Under the pieces are notes generated by a model that was not told where the DNA came from, ran no database searches, and saw nothing but the letters and a program-made list of their open reading frames with translations. Shown here piece after piece: positions 27,137 through 35,714 of a stretch of 64,000 nucleotides of DNA. This DNA is from Streptomonospora nanhaiensis. Lineage in GTDB: Bacteria > Actinomycetota > Actinomycetes > Streptosporangiales > Streptosporangiaceae. Where the stretch lies: positions 4,216,001 through 4,280,000 of the forward strand of contig NZ_CP113264.1 of the NCBI RefSeq assembly GCF_026642255.1. Reading direction: 5' to 3'. Made by a program: the position numbers and the translations under genes. Positions within the stretch are counted from its first letter, which is position 1. Each line of letters begins with the position of its first letter.

Positions 27137-27558
27137 CAGGGTGCCTGTTCGCGGTGCAGGTCGGTGACGGACACGGCGCGGGCGGTGACGGTGCGGGTGT
27201 CGCCGGTGCCGAGGTCGGGGAGGTCGTCGCGGTGGACGGTGCAGGTGACCTCGGCGCGCACGGCCGGCGCCCCCGCGACGGTGGCGGGGTGCAAGTGGAC
27301 GGCGGGGTCCTGGCAGGCGCGGCCCCAGGTGCCCACGCTCGCGGCGACGGCCTGGGCCGCGGCCTGCTGTGCGGTGGCGGGGTCGGTGTGCAGGGATCCG
27401 GCGCGGGCGGCGGAGTGGGCGAGGGCGTCCGCGGCCAGGGCGGCGGTGTAGTCGCGGCCGGTGAGGGCGATCAGGGCCAGGAACGCGAGCAGGACGGGGA
27501 CGAGCAGGGCCAGTTCGACCGCCGCGCTCCCCCGGTCCCGGCTGCCCGCGCCGGTCAT
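27136..27558 (-). CDS. TadE-like pseudopilin
   Basis: A 140-residue TadE family protein. It begins MTGAGSRDRGSAAVELALLVPVLLAF, that is, a short basic leader, the GSAAVE motif with its conserved glutamate, and a hydrophobic helix. Two cysteines (RACQDP, VTCTVH) in the exported part may form a disulfide. Its start overlaps the preceding stop (ATGA). Confidence 0.82.
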   Translation of the reverse strand: MTGAGSRDRGSAAVELALLVPVLLAFLALIALTGRDYTAALAADALAHSAARAGSLHTDPATAQQAAAQAVAASVGTWGRACQDPAVHLHPATVAGAPAVRAEVTCTVHRDDLPDLGTGDTRTVTARAVSVTDLHREQAP

Positions 27559-27941
27559 GGCCCGGCCCCGGGGACGTGTTCGGTGGGGCCGCTCAGGGTG
27601 GTCTCCACGGGCGGGTACCAGCCGGGGGCGAGGCTGACCGCGGTGCCGGTGACGGTGGCGCGGGTGGTGCCGGCCCGGCGTTCGACCCGGACGCGGACGT
27701 CCTGCAGGACGGCGCCGCCCAGGTCCTGGACCATGGCGTGGCCGCGTTCCCGCCCCTGCCGTGCACTGCCGTCGAAGGCGCGCCCGGCGGCGAGGGCCTC
27801 GGTGGCGACGGCCTGGGCGCGGTGGTGGGCGTGGGTCCACATCCCGTACTGGAGGATGCCGAGCAGCATCGCGAACATCAGCGGGACGGCGAACAGGACG
27901 TCGGCGCTGCCCCGGTCCCCGCGTGCGGCGAGGCGTTTCAC
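27555..27941 (-). CDS. TadE-like pseudopilin
   Basis: A 128-residue TadE-like protein with a basic leader, GSADVLFAVPLMFAMLLGILQYGM as the hydrophobic helix, and an alanine-rich exported part. The aspartate in GSADV takes the place of the usual glutamate. The GTG start overlaps the pilin stop (GTGA). Likely a minor structural component of the Flp pilus. Confidence 0.78.
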   Translation of the reverse strand: MKRLAARGDRGSADVLFAVPLMFAMLLGILQYGMWTHAHHRAQAVATEALAAGRAFDGSARQGRERGHAMVQDLGGAVLQDVRVRVERRAGTTRATVTGTAVSLAPGWYPPVETTLSGPTEHVPGAGP

Positions 27942-28141
27942 GGGTTGACGCCCAGGTCGATGGACTGGGCGCTCTCGGTGATCATCGGGGTGAGGATGGC
28001 GCCGACGGCGGTGGCGATGCCGATGGTGATGACCAGGACCAGCACGTACTCGGTGGTGCCGGATCCGCGGTCGCCGGTGCGGCGGCCGCCTCGTCTGCCG
28101 TGGACGAGTGCGGTGAGTGCTCGGCGCAGGGCCTGGTTCAC
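27938..28141 (-). CDS. Flp-type pilin
   Basis: A 67-residue protein with a GTG start and AGGAAGG nine bases upstream. It has a long basic leader (RRGGRRTGDRG), then SGTTEYVLVLVITIGIATAVG, the Flp pilin pattern with glutamate at +5 and tyrosine at +6 of the processed form followed by one hydrophobic helix. It is the major-pilin candidate. No prepilin peptidase gene (TadV) is seen in the window, so the peptidase must be encoded elsewhere. Confidence 0.82.
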   Translation of the reverse strand: MNQALRRALTALVHGRRGGRRTGDRGSGTTEYVLVLVITIGIATAVGAILTPMITESAQSIDLGVNP

Positions 28142-28161
28142 GGGCGCGGGCCTTCCTGGGT

Positions 28162-29040
28162 TCAGAATCCGGTGGTGACGTGCACGATGGCGGGATAGCC
28201 CATGAGCAGGAGGAACCCGAGGACCAGGAGCATGACGGGCAGGGTCATGCGCTCGGTGGCCCGGTACGCCTCCCCCTCGAGGGCGGCGAGCCGGTGGATG
28301 CGCAGGGAGGCGGCCTTGGCGCGGACCGAGGCGCGCACACGGGCGCCGTCGGTCCCGGCCAGGCGGATGGAGGAGGCGAGTTCGTCCAGGTCGCGCACGC
28401 CGGTGCGTTCGGCGAGCTCGGCCAGGGCGTCCCAGGGCGGGCGGGTGCGCAGGTTGGCCTCGTGCAGGCACCGCCGGATGCGGGTGAACGCGGTCCCGTG
28501 GCCCCGCCGGGTGGCGGCGGTGAGCGCTTCGGTGACGCCCGCTCCCCCGGCGAGGGCGACGCCGACCAGGTCGGCGATGACCGAGGTGGCCGCGCACAGC
28601 TCTTCCCGGTGGCGGGCCGCCCTGCGGCGCAGGACCAGGGTCGGGGTCCACGCCCCCAGGACCACCAGGCAGGCGGCCAGGCCCAGGGCGTAGTGGGCCG
28701 GCAGCGGGGACTGCGGCGGCGCCGCGGCGGCGAACGCGAGCATCCCCAGGGCCAGGCCGGCGAGGGCGGCGACACAGGTGTCCATCCGGTGGACGTCGGC
28801 GTCGGTACCGCACGCGGCCAGGTCGCGCCCGGTGCGCTCCCCCGGCCACCCGGTGCGTGCGAGGACCCCCGCGCCGGCGGCCGTCACCGCCCGCAAGGGG
28901 CTGACGGGCGCGGGCCGCGCCTGTTGCTCCTCCGGCGGAGGGAGGAGTTCGGCGAGGGTGGGGCGGCGCAGGGTCCACACGGTCCAGTACAGGCCGGCGC
29001 CGGCCGTGGCGCCGCCGAGCCCGGCGATGAGGGTGTTCAT
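28162..29040 (-). CDS. TadC-like pilus assembly membrane protein
   Basis: A 292-residue T2SF-domain protein with four main hydrophobic segments and the cytoplasmic helical core (about 150-260) containing SVIADLVGVALAGGAGVTEAL. It ends in the helix ERMTLPVMLLVLGFLLLMGYPA. It overlaps the TadB gene by ATGA. TadB and TadC form the inner-membrane platform of the Tad pilus. Bases 28178-28212, encoding its last residues, recur exactly at 22687-22721. Confidence 0.83.
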   Translation of the reverse strand: MNTLIAGLGGATAGAGLYWTVWTLRRPTLAELLPPPEEQQARPAPVSPLRAVTAAGAGVLARTGWPGERTGRDLAACGTDADVHRMDTCVAALAGLALGMLAFAAAAPPQSPLPAHYALGLAACLVVLGAWTPTLVLRRRAARHREELCAATSVIADLVGVALAGGAGVTEALTAATRRGHGTAFTRIRRCLHEANLRTRPPWDALAELAERTGVRDLDELASSIRLAGTDGARVRASVRAKAASLRIHRLAALEGEAYRATERMTLPVMLLVLGFLLLMGYPAIVHVTTGF

Positions 29041-29882
29041 GTCCTTGCCTCCTGCGGGTGGGCCGCAAGCACGCGTTGCGTGCGCGGCGGGTTCGACAGC
29101 CGCGTCAGCCACCCCAGCGCCGCGGCCCATACGGCGCCGATCAGTGCGAGGACGAGCTGGCCGGCGGCCGAGTCGAACGGGGCGAAGTAGGGGCCGTTGA
29201 GGACGGCCATGCCGACGACCATGGCGGCCGCGGTGGTGATGATGATGCGGACCGAGGTGCGGGTGCGCGCCCGGGTCGCAGAGGTGCGCACGAGCATGGC
29301 CGCGCGGTCGCGGGCCGCTTCGGCCAGGCTGGTGAGGAGCGGCCCCAGGTCGGCGGCATGGCGCTGGGAGGCCATGGACAGCGCGGTGGCGACCAGGTCC
29401 GCGGTCTCGTTGCCGACGCGGTGGGCGAAGGCGGTGAGCGCCTCCTCCTGGTCCGCCCCGGCGGTGAGGTCGCGGGACAGCGTTCGCACGTCGTCGCGGA
29501 CGGCGGCGGGGGCGATGACCGCGGAGGCCCGGACCGCCTGCCGCAGCCCGGAGGAGGCGGTGATCAGGTCGCGGAGCTGCTCGGTCCAGCCGGCCACGGC
29601 CTCGATGCGCGCGACCTCGGCGGGTGTGGCCCGGTCCGGGCCCAGGACGGCGGGCAGCCACCACGCGGCCCCGGCGGCCAGGGCCGCGGCGACCGGCCAG
29701 CCGGTGATGCCCCAGGTGAGCATCCCCGCCCCGGCCACCGCGGCGGCCTTCCACCACAGGTGGCGGCCCCGCTCCAGGCGCTCGCACACCCCGGGCAGAC
29801 CGGAGGTGAGCGCGGGCAGCAGGAGCACCACCCCCAGGCCGACCGCCGCCCCGCCCAGGCTCGCGATGAGGACCGCGCTCAC
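29037..29882 (-). CDS. TadB-like pilus assembly membrane protein
   Basis: A 281-residue T2SF-domain protein. N-terminal hydrophobic helices are followed by the cytoplasmic core EQLRDLITASSGLRQAVRAS and SMASQRHAADLGPLLTSLAEAARDR, then two C-terminal helices. The GTG start overlaps the TadA stop. It is the partner of TadC in the membrane platform driven by TadA. Confidence 0.83.
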   Translation of the reverse strand: MSAVLIASLGGAAVGLGVVLLLPALTSGLPGVCERLERGRHLWWKAAAVAGAGMLTWGITGWPVAAALAAGAAWWLPAVLGPDRATPAEVARIEAVAGWTEQLRDLITASSGLRQAVRASAVIAPAAVRDDVRTLSRDLTAGADQEEALTAFAHRVGNETADLVATALSMASQRHAADLGPLLTSLAEAARDRAAMLVRTSATRARTRTSVRIIITTAAAMVVGMAVLNGPYFAPFDSAAGQLVLALIGAVWAAALGWLTRLSNPPRTQRVLAAHPQEART

Positions 29883-31201
29883 GTCGCCTCCCCGAACAGG
29901 GCGGCCGGGTCCAGGCCGGCGCGCAGGAGCTTGCGGGCGTACTGCGGGCTCGGCGACGTGGCGAACCCGCCGTGCTCCACGGCGTACAGCTCGTTGGTCA
30001 CCACCTGGGGGCCGTCGACCCCCACGACCTCGCGGACACTGGACACGTGCCCGTTGCCGCGGTCGTCGGTGTCGATGTGCACGGCCAGGTGGACGGCCGA
30101 GGAGATCAGCACCGCGCCCTCCTCCAGGGAGAGCCGCTCACCGGCCTGGTTGGCGTACGTGGCGAGCTTGGTGAGGATCTGCGCGGAGGAGGAGGCGTGG
30201 ACCGTGGCCATGGAACCGTCGGTGCCCATCGTCATGGCGTGCAGGAGCGCCACGGTCTCCTGGCCGCGGGTCTCACCGACGATCACCCGGTCCGGGGACA
30301 TCCGCAGGGCGTGCCGGACCAGGTCGGCCAGGGTGATCTCCCCGGCCCCCTCGGTGTTGGGCGGCCGACCCTGGAGGGCCAGGCAGTTGAGGTCGGCGTC
30401 GGAGTCCAGGCCCAGCTCGAAGGCGTCCTCGATGGTGACGACCCGCTCGAAGGGCGGGATGTGCCGGGCCAGGGCGCGCAGCAGGGTGGTCTTGCCCGAA
30501 CCGGTCGCCCCGCCGATCACCACGTTCAGGCGGGCGCGCACGGCCGCGGTGAGCAGGGAGCGCACCGGGCGGGTGAGCATCCCCGACGCGGTCAGGTCGG
30601 TGAGGGTGAGTTCGCGCTCGGGGTGGCGGCGGATCGTGACCGCCGGACGCCGGGAGACCCCCATGACCGCGGACAGGCGGGCGCCGTCACCGAGCTCCAT
30701 GCTGAGCAGCGGCGCCGAGGCGTCGAAACGGCGCTCCCCGCCCGGTGCCTGACCGGCCAGGCGCTGCACCAGGGCCACCAGCTCGGCGTCGGAGGAGGTG
30801 ACCGGCGGGCGCTCCTCACGCCGACCGTCGCCGAGGTCGACCCACACGCGGGTGCCGTTGATGTGGATGTCGCGCACACCCGGCTCGCCCAGCAGCAGCT
30901 CCAGCGGACCCAGCCCGCAGACCTGGGCCAGGGCGCGGGCGTGGACCCACGCCTCGTCCTGCTCGGCCAGGGGACGGGCGGCGCCGGTCAGGGCGTGGCA
31001 GGCGTGCTCCTCCAGCAGGGCGGAGAGCATCGCGTCGGCCCGCTCGCGCTGCGCCCCGCGGTCGTGCTCGGCGGCGGTGCCGGCGTCCTGGCGGACCAGG
31101 GCGTCGGTGACCCGCTCGGCCAGCCGACGGGCCAGCCCCTCCAGGTGCTCGGCCGCCCCGTGCGGGGAGAGCCCTTGCGGGGCGTGGATCGTGGGGTTCA
31201 C
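29879..31201 (-). CDS. TadA/CpaF secretion ATPase
   Basis: A 440-residue VirB11/CpaF-type ATPase, normal in length. Walker A is GGATGSGKTTLLRAL. The Asp box is RVVTIEDAFELGL, Walker B is RMSPDRVIVGETRGQE, and the His box follows with HAMTMGTDGSMATVHA. It powers pilin polymerisation. The GTG start at 31201 overlaps the preceding stop (GTGA). The N-terminal domain holds VRDIHINGTRVWVD, which fits the family. Confidence 0.92.
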   Translation of the reverse strand: MNPTIHAPQGLSPHGAAEHLEGLARRLAERVTDALVRQDAGTAAEHDRGAQRERADAMLSALLEEHACHALTGAARPLAEQDEAWVHARALAQVCGLGPLELLLGEPGVRDIHINGTRVWVDLGDGRREERPPVTSSDAELVALVQRLAGQAPGGERRFDASAPLLSMELGDGARLSAVMGVSRRPAVTIRRHPERELTLTDLTASGMLTRPVRSLLTAAVRARLNVVIGGATGSGKTTLLRALARHIPPFERVVTIEDAFELGLDSDADLNCLALQGRPPNTEGAGEITLADLVRHALRMSPDRVIVGETRGQETVALLHAMTMGTDGSMATVHASSSAQILTKLATYANQAGERLSLEEGAVLISSAVHLAVHIDTDDRGNGHVSSVREVVGVDGPQVVTNELYAVEHGGFATSPSPQYARKLLRAGLDPAALFGEAT

Positions 31202-32028
31202 GCCGCCACCTCCGCCCGGTGACCCAGGGGCACCGGAGCCGGCGGCAGGTCCTCGACATGGTTGGCCAGCCGCCGGGCGCACGCCAGCAGCGGCATCCAG
31301 TCCACCGTCTCCGGATCCTGGCGGGCGTGCGACCAGGCGGCGAAACGCTCCCGGAGCCCGCGGGGCCGGAAGGCCTCCCCCCGCAGGAAGGCCGCGCCGG
31401 CGGGATCGTGCGGCACCTCCGCCCACACCGGATAACCGGTCACCGCCGAGACCTCCGCCGCGGGGAACCGGGAGCCGCGCACCGCCACACCGACCGCCGT
31501 CCCGTTCTCGGCCAGCGCGTCCAGGACGTCCCGGCACCGGGCGAGCCGGTGGATCTGCGCGGCGTCCCCACCCGCCACGGTGAAGACCGCCACGTCCGCC
31601 AGGGACAGCAGGTGCGCACCGGCGGTCCCCGGCATCACCCGCCCCAGATCCACCACGCTCACACCGCTCCGCAGAACCTGGCTCCGGTGCGCCAGCGCCG
31701 CCACCACCGCCGAGGCCTCGTGCGCGGTCGTCGGCGCGGTCACCGCCCTCAGCCCGCCGGGAAGCTCGGTACCGTGCCGGAGCAGGACCCCGTGCGTCCC
31801 CGGCTCCTGCACCAGGGACAGGTCCGTGCCCGCCCGCACCGAGGCCGCCAGCGAGACCAGCCCCGGACGCCCGGCAAGCCGGTGCCAGGCCCCCAGGTCA
31901 CCCCCGCTCGCATCGGCCTCCACCAGCACCGGAACCGTGAGCGGACCCGTGGGCCACACCGCCGCCAAAGCCGTGGCCAACGTCGTGACCCCCGGCGCCC
32001 CCGACAGCGAACAGACCGCGATGATCAT
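31198..32028 (-). CDS. TadZ/CpaE-like protein with a degenerate P-loop
   Basis: A 276-residue MinD/ParA-fold protein starting at ATG 32028 behind AAGGGGGAG. The N-terminus MIIAVCSLSGAPGVTTLATAL is in the position of a deviant Walker A, but the lysines of KGGxGKT are absent (SGAPGVTT). VLVEADASGGDLG is the switch-like strand. In Tad systems TadZ/CpaE localises the pilus machine at the membrane. Loss of the lysines suggests weak or no ATP hydrolysis. Confidence 0.72.
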   Translation of the reverse strand: MIIAVCSLSGAPGVTTLATALAAVWPTGPLTVPVLVEADASGGDLGAWHRLAGRPGLVSLAASVRAGTDLSLVQEPGTHGVLLRHGTELPGGLRAVTAPTTAHEASAVVAALAHRSQVLRSGVSVVDLGRVMPGTAGAHLLSLADVAVFTVAGGDAAQIHRLARCRDVLDALAENGTAVGVAVRGSRFPAAEVSAVTGYPVWAEVPHDPAGAAFLRGEAFRPRGLRERFAAWSHARQDPETVDWMPLLACARRLANHVEDLPPAPVPLGHRAEVAA

Positions 32029-32059
32029 GCTTCTCCCCCTTGTTCTTGTGTCCGTCGCC

Positions 32060-32680
32060 CTACCGCGCGGACATGAGCGCCATCCGCACGCCCTCGTCCA
32101 CTGCCCCGACCACATCGGCCACCTCGTCCTCGGCGACCACGAGCTCCACCACACGGGAACCCGCGAGATCGCCCTCCTCCCCCAACGAGTGCAGCCGAAC
32201 GCTGTGGGGCCCTCCCTCCCCGGCACCGAGCACCAGCAGCAGCGCGCCCTCCCGCGCCGAAGCCGGAAGCATGCCCGGCTGGGTCTGCACCGCCACCACC
32301 GCCTGACCGGGACCCGGCCAGCCCGAGGTGTCCGCGAGCATCGCCCCGGTCAGCACCGTGCCCGCCGGAACCGGCATCGCCACGCGCCCCCCGAGAGCCT
32401 CGTCGACCGGCGCCAGATCCAGGTCCTCCACCCCCAGGGCCGGAACGATCCGCAGATCCGCGATGGTCAGGGCCTCACCGGCGGCCACGTCCTCCGCGGT
32501 GACGACCATGGGGACGCGCTCCTCCTCGTGCCCCGCCGCCCACGCCGCGACCACCCCGCCGACGACCACCGCCGCGACCCCGGCGAAGGGCCGCTTCCAG
32601 CCCTTGCGGCGCGGCAGGGACAGCCGGGACCTCCCCGTCTTCCGTTCGGACACGTGGGGTCCGGACAACGTCGTCGTCAC
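32060..32680 (-). CDS. RcpC/CpaB-like SAF-domain protein
   Basis: About 206 residues. The GTG at 32680 is chosen because GGAGAGAGC lies just upstream; a GTG at 32701 is possible. A basic N-terminus is followed by one transmembrane helix (FAGVAAVVVGGVVAAWAAG). An SAF domain comes next (PMVVTAEDVAAGEALT, AMPVPAGTVLTGAML), then a beta-rich tail. This matches CpaB/RcpC family members, which in Gram-negatives act at the outer-membrane pore. Actinobacterial forms probably act in the cell wall. Confidence 0.72.
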   Translation of the reverse strand: MTTTLSGPHVSERKTGRSRLSLPRRKGWKRPFAGVAAVVVGGVVAAWAAGHEEERVPMVVTAEDVAAGEALTIADLRIVPALGVEDLDLAPVDEALGGRVAMPVPAGTVLTGAMLADTSGWPGPGQAVVAVQTQPGMLPASAREGALLLVLGAGEGGPHSVRLHSLGEEGDLAGSRVVELVVAEDEVADVVGAVDEGVRMALMSAR

Positions 32681-32701
32681 GCTCTCTCCGTCTCTGCGCA
32701 C

Positions 32702-33499
32702 TCAGCCATCGGTGACCAGCGCGTGGACCTCGGCCACCCGCACCGCACGGGAGGCGCTCGTCGTCAGCGGGTCCAGGGTTCCGCCACCGCCCGCGGTGCT
32801 CGACCACTCCACCGACCAGGTCACCGTCACGGTGACCGGGAACCGCCCCGCGGCCTGCCCCCGGGAGGCGCGGGTATAGGTGTGGCCGCAGTCCGGTGAC
32901 GGGGCGTCGGCCTCGTGGCGGTCCGGGACGAACACGGTCCCCGGCCCCGGACAGTCGAGGGTCGTACCGTCGCCCATCGCCCAGCGGGCCCCGCCCGGGG
33001 TCGCCGTCACCGTCACCGAACCCGTGGAGACAGCCGCGGTCGCGCTGACCGGCTCCCAACCGGAGCGGTCCACCCACAACCAGAGCGGGAAGCCCACGAC
33101 CGTCTCGGCCGCCGGAGAAGAACCCACCGTCGGGTCGGGCAGAACCATCGACGCCCGCGCGCGCTCCGCAGCGGTCCGGGGATCGACGGCCGCGCCGCCA
33201 CCTGCCGGTTCGGAGCGGGTGGAGGCGCCGCACGACCACCCGGGGTCCTCGCGGTCCCACTCGACGCAGGGCGACTCGGCGGAGAGGGAGACCGGGGCAC
33301 CGCTGGTGGGGCGTGGGTTGGTGGTTCCGCCGCCGGATGCGCCTCCGGGCTGGGTTGCTTCTGCAAAAGCTTCACAACCAGTCCTCTTACAGGCAACGTC
33401 CCCGTTGAAATCCGGTTCCCGAGGGATTGGCAACGCAGGCGCGAGGGCGAGCAAGGGGATAGCCACTCCGGCAGAGACAATGCTGGTTGGAGTCAGCAT
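32702..33499 (-). CDS. secreted protein of the Tad operon
   Basis: A 265-residue protein with an N-terminal hydrophobic segment (SIVSAGVAIPLLALAPALPI) acting as signal or anchor. An extended Gly/Ser/Pro-rich region with paired cysteines follows, and then a PKD-like beta domain (GDGTTLDCPGPGTVFV, DCGHTYTR). Its ATG overlaps the end of the lipoprotein gene by seven bases. No named family is recognised; context makes it an extracellular or wall-associated accessory of the pilus. Confidence 0.6.
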   Translation of the reverse strand: MLTPTSIVSAGVAIPLLALAPALPIPREPDFNGDVACKRTGCEAFAEATQPGGASGGGTTNPRPTSGAPVSLSAESPCVEWDREDPGWSCGASTRSEPAGGGAAVDPRTAAERARASMVLPDPTVGSSPAAETVVGFPLWLWVDRSGWEPVSATAAVSTGSVTVTATPGGARWAMGDGTTLDCPGPGTVFVPDRHEADAPSPDCGHTYTRASRGQAAGRFPVTVTVTWSVEWSSTAGGGGTLDPLTTSASRAVRVAEVHALVTDG

Positions 33500-34014
33500 G
33501 TGTCATTTCCCCAGACCTGCATGTCGACGACCCACCAGTCGAACAGGTCCCGTTGGAGCCTGGCGTCCACGCGCACATTGCGCGACCGAGGCTCGATCTC
33601 ACCCACGACCTTCCAGTCCCCTGCTCCCTGGCAATCCCTGATCACGACCGACCTCGGGTCGTCTGTCGGCTCGGCGGAGATCACCTTCGGGTTCGGAACC
33701 GGCTCACCTTCCATGCCGAGGCCTGCGTCTGTCACCCCTTGCACGCCGTCCTGTGCCAGCTCCAGAGCTTGATCAACCGCATATTCCTCCAGAGCCGGGT
33801 GCTCCGGGTCCATCTCGGCCGAGGCCAGAACGATGGCGTCCCAGAAATCCAGGTAGACCGCCACGGCCTCTTCCTCGGGAGTGCCTTCCGGACCTTCCGA
33901 TTCCGCAGGTGCCACGGACGACTGAACGACCGGTTCGGGCCTTTCGTCTACTCCGACGGAGCATCCCGTGACCAGCACCAACCCCAAGGCGGGCAGGGAG
34001 AAGCGACGCACCAC
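33493..34014 (-). CDS. lipoprotein, first gene of the Tad operon
   Basis: A 173-residue lipoprotein. The GTG start has AAGGAG six bases upstream. The signal is MVRRFSLPALGLVLVTGC with the lipobox VTGC. The mature part begins with an acidic Glu/Pro linker and continues with a domain containing YLDFWDAIVLASAE and ending DWWVVDMQVWGNDTC. The fold resembles the NTF2-like lipoproteins of actinomycetes, but this is not certain. It heads a run of overlapping Tad genes. Confidence 0.72.
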   Translation of the reverse strand: MVRRFSLPALGLVLVTGCSVGVDERPEPVVQSSVAPAESEGPEGTPEEEAVAVYLDFWDAIVLASAEMDPEHPALEEYAVDQALELAQDGVQGVTDAGLGMEGEPVPNPKVISAEPTDDPRSVVIRDCQGAGDWKVVGEIEPRSRNVRVDARLQRDLFDWWVVDMQVWGNDTC

Positions 34015-34220
34015 AAAAGACTCCTTGGAGTATCCTGTCGATCACTCTTAGTGATCAAGGAGAACGTAGTCCCTCGGTTACCCTCCGCACAAGTCGTTCT
34101 CGTTGGATGGCAGCGCCGAAAACTGTCGGCAAGCTCACCGCCCCCCGATGTCCAAGTCGGCTACCTGCGAAAACACTGCCCCATCAGGCGGAACGCCGTC
34201 GGAACGACGTCTGCGCACGA

Positions 34221-34255
34221 CGGTGGGCGACGTCCGGATCGGACGCCGCCCACCG
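34221..34255 (-). terminator. terminator of the ATP-binding protein gene
   Basis: Arms CGGTGGGCG (34221-34229) and CGCCCACCG (34247-34255) pair perfectly, and the interior CGTCCG/CGGACG pairs as well. It sits 15 bp beyond the stop of the minus-strand gene at 34270. The remaining gap to the lipoprotein gene (34015-34220) shows no gene and should hold the Tad operon promoter. Confidence 0.6.
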
Positions 34256-34269
34256 TGATCACCACCCGG

Positions 34270-34797
34270 TCAATCCGTGAGGCGGAACCTCGGCAGCCCG
34301 AGTGGGACCTGCTCGGATGCCACCGAGAAGGAGGCCCAGACACCCAGGCCCATGCTCTGCCGCCCCGGACCCACCCGGTAGTGGCCCCAACGCTCCGCGA
34401 GGGCGTCCACGAGCATCAGGCCGCGCTGACCTTCTGCCCAGTCCCACTCCGCATCGCTGCGCCCGGTCGGGATGCGGGGAACGCTCGCTCCGCCGCCTCC
34501 GTCGACGATCGCCAGCCACAGGGTGCGCTCGTTCACGAGTGCCAGGGCTCGGAGAACGCTGTCGCCGCCGGGAGCGTACTTGACCGCGTTGGCGACCAAC
34601 TCGGCCGCGCACAGGACGACACTGTCGACCAGGTCGCGTGCGAAGCCCTGCAGATCGGTCCGCAGGTGCGCACGGACCTCGCCGGCGGAGGCGAGTTCCG
34701 AAGGGTAGGAGCGGTGCTCCCACCAGGTGGACGCCGTCTTGGGCGGAGACAGTTCCGGAGCCGTGGTCGAGCAGGACAAGGGAAGAGGGTTCATCAT
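34270..34797 (-). CDS. RsbW-like ATP-binding (HATPase_c_2) protein
   Basis: A 175-residue single-domain GHKL ATPase. The N box is ELVANAVKYAPGGD, and the G1 region VDGGGGASVP is followed by the GLMLVDALAERWG helix typical of Streptomyces anti-sigma-like ATPases. Such proteins bind sigma factors or anti-sigma antagonists and may phosphorylate them. Its ATG overlaps the upstream gene (ATGATGA). Beside an XRE/DUF397 pair, this is a common regulatory grouping in actinomycetes. Confidence 0.82.
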   Translation of the reverse strand: MMNPLPLSCSTTAPELSPPKTASTWWEHRSYPSELASAGEVRAHLRTDLQGFARDLVDSVVLCAAELVANAVKYAPGGDSVLRALALVNERTLWLAIVDGGGGASVPRIPTGRSDAEWDWAEGQRGLMLVDALAERWGHYRVGPGRQSMGLGVWASFSVASEQVPLGLPRFRLTD

Positions 34798-35339
34798 GAC
34801 GCTCCCCCGACCTTGTCGAGGTAGACCCGGACCACTGCAGCGAGCTCGCTGAGGCCCTCCGGATCGTCCGCCCCTCCCCTGCCACAGGGCTCGACAAGAG
34901 GATCGCCTACGGGGACTCGGGGCCGGGGAATCCTCGGCACGCTCTGCTCCGCGATCGACGGCAGGTAAGGGCGTACGAGAGTGCCCGCGATCTCGTCCGG
35001 ATCCGGCCAGAGGCAGTCGCCAGCAGGCAGGCTCCCGGAGTGTTCCTGGTGGTAGCCGCTCCCCCAACGCTGGGAGTTCAGCACGGCTGAGCTCATCTGC
35101 GCCCGCTTCCCCGGGAGTCCCGGCAGTTCCAGCGTGCCCTCCCGCGGTACGCGTCGAGGCAGCCCCGCCGACAGCGCGGGGCGGTGTGGCGTCTGCGCGA
35201 TCGCGGACCGCGCCTTCGACGCTTTCCGGGGGACAAGGACGTAGGTCAACGCCATGGCGATCAGCGCGGCGGCGATGACCCACATCCGACCGGCCACGCT
35301 GTGGCGGGGCCTGCGGTGTCGTCCATTAGGGTGTTCCAC
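34794..35339 (-). CDS. hypothetical single-pass membrane protein
   Basis: A 181-residue protein. GTG 35339 is chosen because AGGAGGAG lies just upstream. A basic N-terminus (RHRRPRHS) is followed by one helix (MWVIAAALIAMALTYVLVP), then an exported or cytoplasmic region without recognisable domain (GDCLWPDPDEIAGTLVRPYLP). Translational coupling to the ATP-binding protein suggests they act together. No family is recognised. Confidence 0.62.
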   Translation of the reverse strand: MEHPNGRHRRPRHSVAGRMWVIAAALIAMALTYVLVPRKASKARSAIAQTPHRPALSAGLPRRVPREGTLELPGLPGKRAQMSSAVLNSQRWGSGYHQEHSGSLPAGDCLWPDPDEIAGTLVRPYLPSIAEQSVPRIPRPRVPVGDPLVEPCGRGGADDPEGLSELAAVVRVYLDKVGGAS

Positions 35340-35611
35340 GGTCTCCTCCTGGTTGGTCAGGTGGTGATCAAGCCCCGCGCCAGTGGTCCTACGCACTGAC
35401 GCGGGGCGCCTTCTTTTCTCTGATCAGGTGTTCATTGGGACTCAGAGAGACCCCGCGAAGGCCCTACGGCGGACACCGGAGAGCTTCTTCATGACGGTCC
35501 TCGCTGCCCTTCGGAAGGTGCGCAAAGTGGCCTCACCCGCGCAACAGGCGCATTCGACGCACTGAATTCACTCGTTCACCTACCGTGAGCACTGCTGACC
35601 ATATTGACTCC

Positions 35612-35650
35612 GTCAGACTGACTCGTCAATAGGACAATGTCAGACTGACT
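35612..35650. promoter_or_regulatory. direct repeats upstream of the XRE regulator gene
   Basis: Two exact copies of GTCAGACTGACT (35612-35623 and 35639-35650), 27 bp apart, lie about 65-100 bp upstream of the regulator start. A TTGACT at 35604-35609 could be a -35. The pattern suits an operator for the XRE protein itself or for the divergent membrane-protein gene. Apart from this, the gap 35340-35714 shows no gene. Confidence 0.45.
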
Positions 35651-35714
35651 GATATGCCCACGTCTGAGCGGGAGATCTATGATCCAGAGGGCACTTACCA
35701 ACGAAGGTGGAGAC

